NCBI GenBank assembly: GCA_946478635.1
Contig: CAMLCX010000054.1
Coordinates: 1 to 15,574, forward strand
Source: an uncultured Pseudomonadota bacterium
GTDB lineage: Bacteria > Desulfobacterota_B > Binatia > UBA9968
Length of the DNA stretch: 15,574 bases
Reading direction: 5' to 3'
How positions within the stretch are numbered: position 1 is the stretch's first letter; every line of letters begins with the position of its first letter. A program made the translations under genes and the position numbers. Of this stretch, positions 13,849 to 15,574 are shown piece by piece. The notes beneath the pieces were generated by a model, which was given only the letters and a program-made list of their open reading frames with translations, had not been told where the DNA came from and ran no database searches.

Positions 13849-15024
13849 ATGCGTCTACGCAGCCACGACACTACGCCGGAAGTCATGTACATCGGTCTTA
13901 GAGAAATAATTGCTAATTACGATCCCGACTCTCCGCTAGCGGAAGCATCCACTCCTCCCTCCGCCTGGTACACCGATCCTCGAATTCTCGATTTGGAACA
14001 GCGCACGGTTTTTTCACACTCGTGGCGACTCGTCGGTCGCAGCGATCAAGTTCGCGAACATGGCCAATTCATCACTTTCGAAATCGCTGGCGAGCCGAAC
14101 CTCGTCGTCAGAGGAAATGACAGCGTGCTGCGCGGCTTCTTCAACGTCTGTCGCCACCACGCCGCGGCTGTAATGACGAGCCCGGAAGGCAAGACTGAAA
14201 ATCTCCGCTGTCCCTATCACGGCTGGACTTATGACCTCGAAGGCAGGCTGATCCTCACGCCGGAATTCGCCGGAGTCGCCAACTTCGACCGCGGCGCAAA
14301 CGGTCTTGTTCCGGTTCAAACCTCTGAATGGCAAGGCTGGGTATTTGTGAAACTCGACGGCGGCGGTTTGACCTTGGAAGAGTTTCTCGGCGCCGATCTA
14401 ATTGAACGCCTTGAGCCCTTGAACCTTGAACGTTTGAACTGGTTCCAACGTCGTTCGTATTTTTTAAACTGCAACTGGAAAGTTTTTGTCGACAACTACC
14501 TCGACGGTGGCTACCACGTGCCGCATATTCACCGCGGCTTGAACAGCGTGCTCGATTACAGTAGCTACACGATCGAAACCGGCCAGCGCTTTTGTTTGCA
14601 GTCGAGCCCGCTCGTTTCGAATGCAGGCGAAGCTAAAACCGCCGCGGTGCGCAAAGGCAGGCGTGCATTCTACTTTTGGATCTATCCCAATCTGATGATC
14701 AACATGTACGACGGTGTGATGGATACAAACCTCGTCATCCCGCGCGGCGTCGACCGAACCGAAGTCGCGTTCGACTACTATTTTGCGGACGTTTCGGAGC
14801 GCGCAAGAGAGCGGAATCTTGCCAGCATCGCCGTCAGCGAGCAAATTCAAGCCGAAGACGTGGCTATCTGCGAGTCGGTCCAGCTCGGCTTAAATTCTCG
14901 CTCGTATCACACCGGGCGTCTCTCCGTTCGGCGCGAAGTGGGAGAGCATCTTTTTCACCGGCTGTTGTATGCCGATTTGCATGCCGCCATCGCAAGCGCT
15001 ACAGACACGACAATCGGTCAGTGA
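13849..15024 (+). CDS. Rieske non-heme iron oxygenase, choline-monooxygenase-like alpha subunit
   Basis: 391 residues from the ATG at 13849; M13 (13885) is an alternative with GGAAG just before it. The Rieske 2Fe-2S centre is C101-x-H103 and C121-x2-H124 (NVCRHH, CPYHGW). The mononuclear iron site is DNYLDGGYHVPHIH with H223 and H228, and Asp337 in QAEDVAICESVQLGL as third ligand. The NYLDGGYHVP spacing and the ED..ICE.VQ.GL tail match the choline monooxygenase/GbcA branch rather than naphthalene-type dioxygenases. Family reaction: oxygenation, often N-demethylation or hydroxylation of quaternary amines or aromatics, using electrons from a separate reductase. No ferredoxin reductase is visible here. 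A PPOX flavoprotein follows after 16 bp and may share the operon. The substrate remains open. Confidence 0.92.
   Translation: MRLRSHDTTPEVMYIGLREIIANYDPDSPLAEASTPPSAWYTDPRILDLEQRTVFSHSWRLVGRSDQVREHGQFITFEIAGEPNLVVRGNDSVLRGFFNVCRHHAAAVMTSPEGKTENLRCPYHGWTYDLEGRLILTPEFAGVANFDRGANGLVPVQTSEWQGWVFVKLDGGGLTLEEFLGADLIERLEPLNLERLNWFQRRSYFLNCNWKVFVDNYLDGGYHVPHIHRGLNSVLDYSSYTIETGQRFCLQSSPLVSNAGEAKTAAVRKGRRAFYFWIYPNLMINMYDGVMDTNLVIPRGVDRTEVAFDYYFADVSERARERNLASIAVSEQIQAEDVAICESVQLGLNSRSYHTGRLSVRREVGEHLFHRLLYADLHAAIASATDTTIGQ
14402..14439. repeat. TTGAAC-rich repeat inside the Rieske gene
   Basis: TTGAAC or TTGAGC occurs five times at 14402, 14411, 14419, 14426 and 14434, encoding IERLEPLNLERLN. The segment CTTGAACGTTTGAAC (14425-14439) differs by one inserted base from the intergenic segment at 3317-3332. 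It is in frame and does not disturb the protein. Confidence 0.4.
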
Positions 15025-15040
15025 ACCCCAGGAGTAAAAT

Positions 15041-15574
15041 ATGGAAACCAAGTACCAGGAAAAGTTTGGCTACCCCGTGCCGCGCACGGCAGGCAAAGTT
15101 CGCAGTAGCATGGCGCCATGGATTCAGGACTTTATCCGGCACTCACCGTTCTGCGTGATGGCGACGAGCAACGGCACCGGCGACTGCGATGCGTCGCCCA
15201 AGGGCGGCACGCCCGGCTTTGTGAAGGTCCTGAACGACAAGCAACTGTTCATTCCCGACGTTGCGGGGAATAAGCTTTTCCATGGCTATGGGAACATCGA
15301 AACAAATCCTAGAGTCGGCCTAATTTTTCTCATTCCCGGTCACAATCAAACCGTTCGGGTCAACGGCAAAGTGAAGGTGATCGACGGATCCGAGTTATCC
15401 GATGTGAAATTAGAAGTGCACGAGCCCGACGAGAAGGCGGAAGTGCTCCAGGGCCTGCTGCTCGATGTTGAGGAATCCTATAGCCATTGCCCGAGAGCGC
15501 TAAAGTTTTCCAAGCTCTGGGATGTGCAGGAGATCGCGAAAAATATTGCTCAGCCTCCGCTGCCGCCCAAAGAG
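15041..15574 (+). CDS. PPOX-type flavoprotein (pyridoxamine 5'-phosphate oxidase family), 3' end beyond the window
   Basis: The frame is open for 178 codons from ATG 15041 to the right edge. AGGAG at 15030-15034 supports the start, 16 bp after the Rieske stop. The protein has an FMN-binding split-barrel pattern: FCVMATSNGTGDCDASPKGG, then GFVKVLNDKQLFIPDVAGNK, IETNPRVGLIFLIPG, TVRVNGKVKVID and EESYSHCPRALKFSKLW. 'DxSPKGGxPGFVxVLxxxxLxIPDxxGN' and 'HCxxAL' are hallmarks of the MSMEG_1061-like PPOX subfamily. Members bind FMN or F420-type cofactors and reduce or oxidise small substrates. It may supply or dispose of electrons for the Rieske enzyme, or act on the same substrate; this is inference from adjacency. 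The ending is not seen. Confidence 0.85.
   Translation, partial: METKYQEKFGYPVPRTAGKVRSSMAPWIQDFIRHSPFCVMATSNGTGDCDASPKGGTPGFVKVLNDKQLFIPDVAGNKLFHGYGNIETNPRVGLIFLIPGHNQTVRVNGKVKVIDGSELSDVKLEVHEPDEKAEVLQGLLLDVEESYSHCPRALKFSKLWDVQEIAKNIAQPPLPPKE

Noticed and set aside
1..15574. CRISPR arrays, tRNA or rRNA genes, transposases, integrases
   Set aside because: The repeats seen are too short or lack regular spacers, and no RNA gene or recombinase motif was recognised on either strand.

Overview
The window is about 15.6 kb of moderately GC-rich DNA, roughly 57% by eye. It carries dense bacterial genes with good Shine-Dalgarno sites and no phage, transposase, CRISPR, rRNA or tRNA that I can see. The gene mix is: a NitT/TauT-type binding protein without a transporter, two cupin proteins, a VOC protein, half of a molybdenum hydroxylase, a choline-monooxygenase-like Rieske oxygenase with a PPOX flavoprotein, and a class III cyclase fused to TPRs. 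Such sets are typical of uncultured soil or subsurface Proteobacteria-like lineages (Binatia/Desulfobacterota, Rokubacteria or Tectomicrobia type). That placement is inference from gene content only.

Layout. 1-227: 3' end of a DnaQ/PolB-like 3'-5' exonuclease. 409-3187: a bicupin protein, then an EutA-like chaperone ATPase, separated by a 7-bp-period inverted repeat array; no EutB or EutC is present. 3188-3532: a gap with a hairpin, TTGAA-rich repeats and a promoter-like site. 3533-4369: an unrecognised zinc-ribbon protein. 4395-6350 (-): a membrane GAF histidine-kinase-like protein whose H-box histidine is alanine. 6556-8071 (-): 2Fe-2S and FAD subunits of a xanthine/CO-dehydrogenase-type enzyme, preceded by a 43-codon ORF coupled through ATGA; the molybdopterin subunit is missing. 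8102-10337 (+): a probable operon of a two-domain VOC protein, a small cupin and an exported substrate-binding protein. 10338-10889: a 552-bp gap filled with palindromic repeats, including a REPIN-like pair. 10890-12830: an apparently intact class III nucleotide cyclase with one membrane helix and TPRs. 12884-13815: a cassette of three small ORFs that resembles an orphan toxin tail with immunity-type partners. 13849-15574: the Rieske oxygenase and a PPOX flavoprotein that runs off the end.

How it fits together. The metabolic genes look like small-molecule uptake and oxidation modules whose substrates cannot be read from sequence. Several are incomplete as local systems (EutA without lyase, FAD/2Fe-2S without Mo subunit, binding protein without permease, Rieske oxygenase without reductase), so partners must lie elsewhere if they function. 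The points most worth following are the kinase lacking its phospho-acceptor, the small coupled cassette at 12.9-13.8 kb, the 43-codon ORF before the FAD subunit, and the repeat elements.
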